Source: Spirochaetaceae bacterium (GTDB taxonomy: Bacteria > Spirochaetota > Spirochaetia > Treponematales > Breznakiellaceae). From it: a DNA stretch of 5,086 nt. How positions within the stretch are numbered: position 1 is the stretch's first letter; each line of letters opens with the position of its first letter. Shown here piece by piece: positions 4,509-5,086 of this stretch. The stretch is taken from NCBI GenBank assembly GCA_031278575.1, contig JAITKD010000040.1:1-5086 (forward strand), in the 5' to 3' direction. A program made the position numbers and the translations under genes. Below the pieces are notes generated by a model that searched no databases, had not been told where the DNA came from, and saw only the letters and a list, made by a program, of their open reading frames with translations.

Positions 4509-5086
4509 ATGGCCCTTTTGGCGGATCTCCATAACCACTCCTGCCTTTCCCCCTGCGGCTCCCTGGATCTTTCCCCCCGGTATCTGGCGGAGCTGGCCGC
4601 GGCCCGGAATGTCAAAGTCCTGGCTTTAACGGATCACAATTCCGGCCTCAACGGTCCCGCCTTCGCCAGGGTCTGTCCCCGGTACGGGATTATCCCCATC
4701 TTCGGCATGGAGGCCACCACCCAGGAGGAAATTCACGCCCTCTGCCTTTTTACCAGCCTGGAAGCCAGCCTGGCGTGGAGCGAATATGTCTATTCGATTC
4801 TGATTCCCTTCCCCAACGACCCGGAAAAAACCGGGGATCAGGTCTATGTGGACGAGGAGGACAACATCGAGGGGGAGGTGGAATATTTTCTCCCCAATGC
4901 CATAAATCTCAGTATTGACGGCATAGGCCCCAAAGCGGCGGAATACGGCGGCATCGTGATCCCCGCCCATGTGGATAGGCCCGCCTTTTCCATGGTCAGC
5001 CAACTCGGCGTGGTGGTAAAAGGCCCCTGGGCGGCGGTGGAATGCGTGCGGATTCCGCCGAAAACCTTCGGCCCCCCCGCCGCGGC
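4509..5086 (+). CDS. PHP-domain metal-dependent phosphoesterase (cut by the window edge)
   Basis: The first 192 codons are visible without a stop. The protein starts MALLADLHNHSCLSPCG, with the PHP motif I residues D6, H8 and H10 and two nearby cysteines (C12, C16). Motif II is LTDHNS (40-45; D42, H43). Glu68 in GMEATTQEEIHALCLF (66-81) and His76 fit the next metal ligands, and H154 in PAHVDRP a later one. PHP enzymes hold two or three metal ions and cleave phosphoesters such as histidinol phosphate or nucleotides. This subgroup (SCLSPCG at the start, VIPAHVDRP later) is a stand-alone type of unknown substrate. The ATG is supported by GAGG upstream and by motif I close to the terminus. The C-terminal part, including the last metal-binding motif, lies outside the window. 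Confidence 0.9.
   Translation, partial: MALLADLHNHSCLSPCGSLDLSPRYLAELAAARNVKVLALTDHNSGLNGPAFARVCPRYGIIPIFGMEATTQEEIHALCLFTSLEASLAWSEYVYSILIPFPNDPEKTGDQVYVDEEDNIEGEVEYFLPNAINLSIDGIGPKAAEYGGIVIPAHVDRPAFSMVSQLGVVVKGPWAAVECVRIPPKTFGPPAA

Noticed and set aside
4626..5003. 125-codon open frame on the minus strand.
   Set aside because: It lies opposite the PHP gene, whose catalytic motifs are clear, and its translation shows no recognisable family.

Overview
The window looks like chromosomal DNA of a free-living or gut-associated spirochaete, possibly a Treponema relative from an insect gut. I infer this from the gene set and its order: parA-parB divergent from an HAD phosphatase, a CBS/ATPase protein, a DRTGG protein and a PHP protein. 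It also fits the GC-rich codon use with many GGG/CCC runs and the spirochaete-style lipoprotein at the left edge. The assignment rests on memory of such clusters and protein style, not on a search, so treat it as moderate confidence at best. Nothing in the window looks like a phage, transposase, CRISPR array, rRNA or tRNA.

Layout. Positions 1-179 hold the start of a small lipoprotein gene read leftward. It has a strong ribosome binding site and a good sigma-70-type promoter (TTGACA, 17-base spacer, GATGAT). Directly upstream of its -35 box is an 11-base sequence repeated twice in tandem. Positions 266-613 are non-coding. They contain an A/T-only hairpin, two exact 19-base direct repeats 205 bases apart, and between these a GC-rich module with a hairpin followed by six T and a second short GC hairpin. 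Positions 614-2363 carry parA and parB, read leftward and overlapping by 11 bases. A very short divergent spacer (about 45-54 bases) separates parA from a rightward operon starting at 2409. It holds a 10-base perfect palindrome, and its -10-like boxes sit so close to the start codons that both mRNAs may be leaderless.

The rightward operon has four genes: a Cof-type HAD hydrolase, a protein joining two CBS domains to a GHKL-type ATPase domain, a 109-residue DRTGG-domain protein, and a PHP-family phosphoesterase cut by the right edge. They overlap by 8 and 4 bases and then have a 9-base gap, so they are almost certainly co-transcribed and partly translationally coupled.

How the genes work together. 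ParA and ParB form the chromosome partition pair (ATPase and CTP-dependent clamp). No intact parS site is visible here. The CBS-ATPase, DRTGG and PHP genes look like a small signalling or metabolic-sensing set: adenine-nucleotide sensing, an anti-sigma-like ATPase fold, and a metal-dependent phosphoesterase. Similar sets are, to my recollection, found beside [FeFe]-hydrogenase/NADH dehydrogenase-type genes in anaerobes. The window ends before that can be seen.
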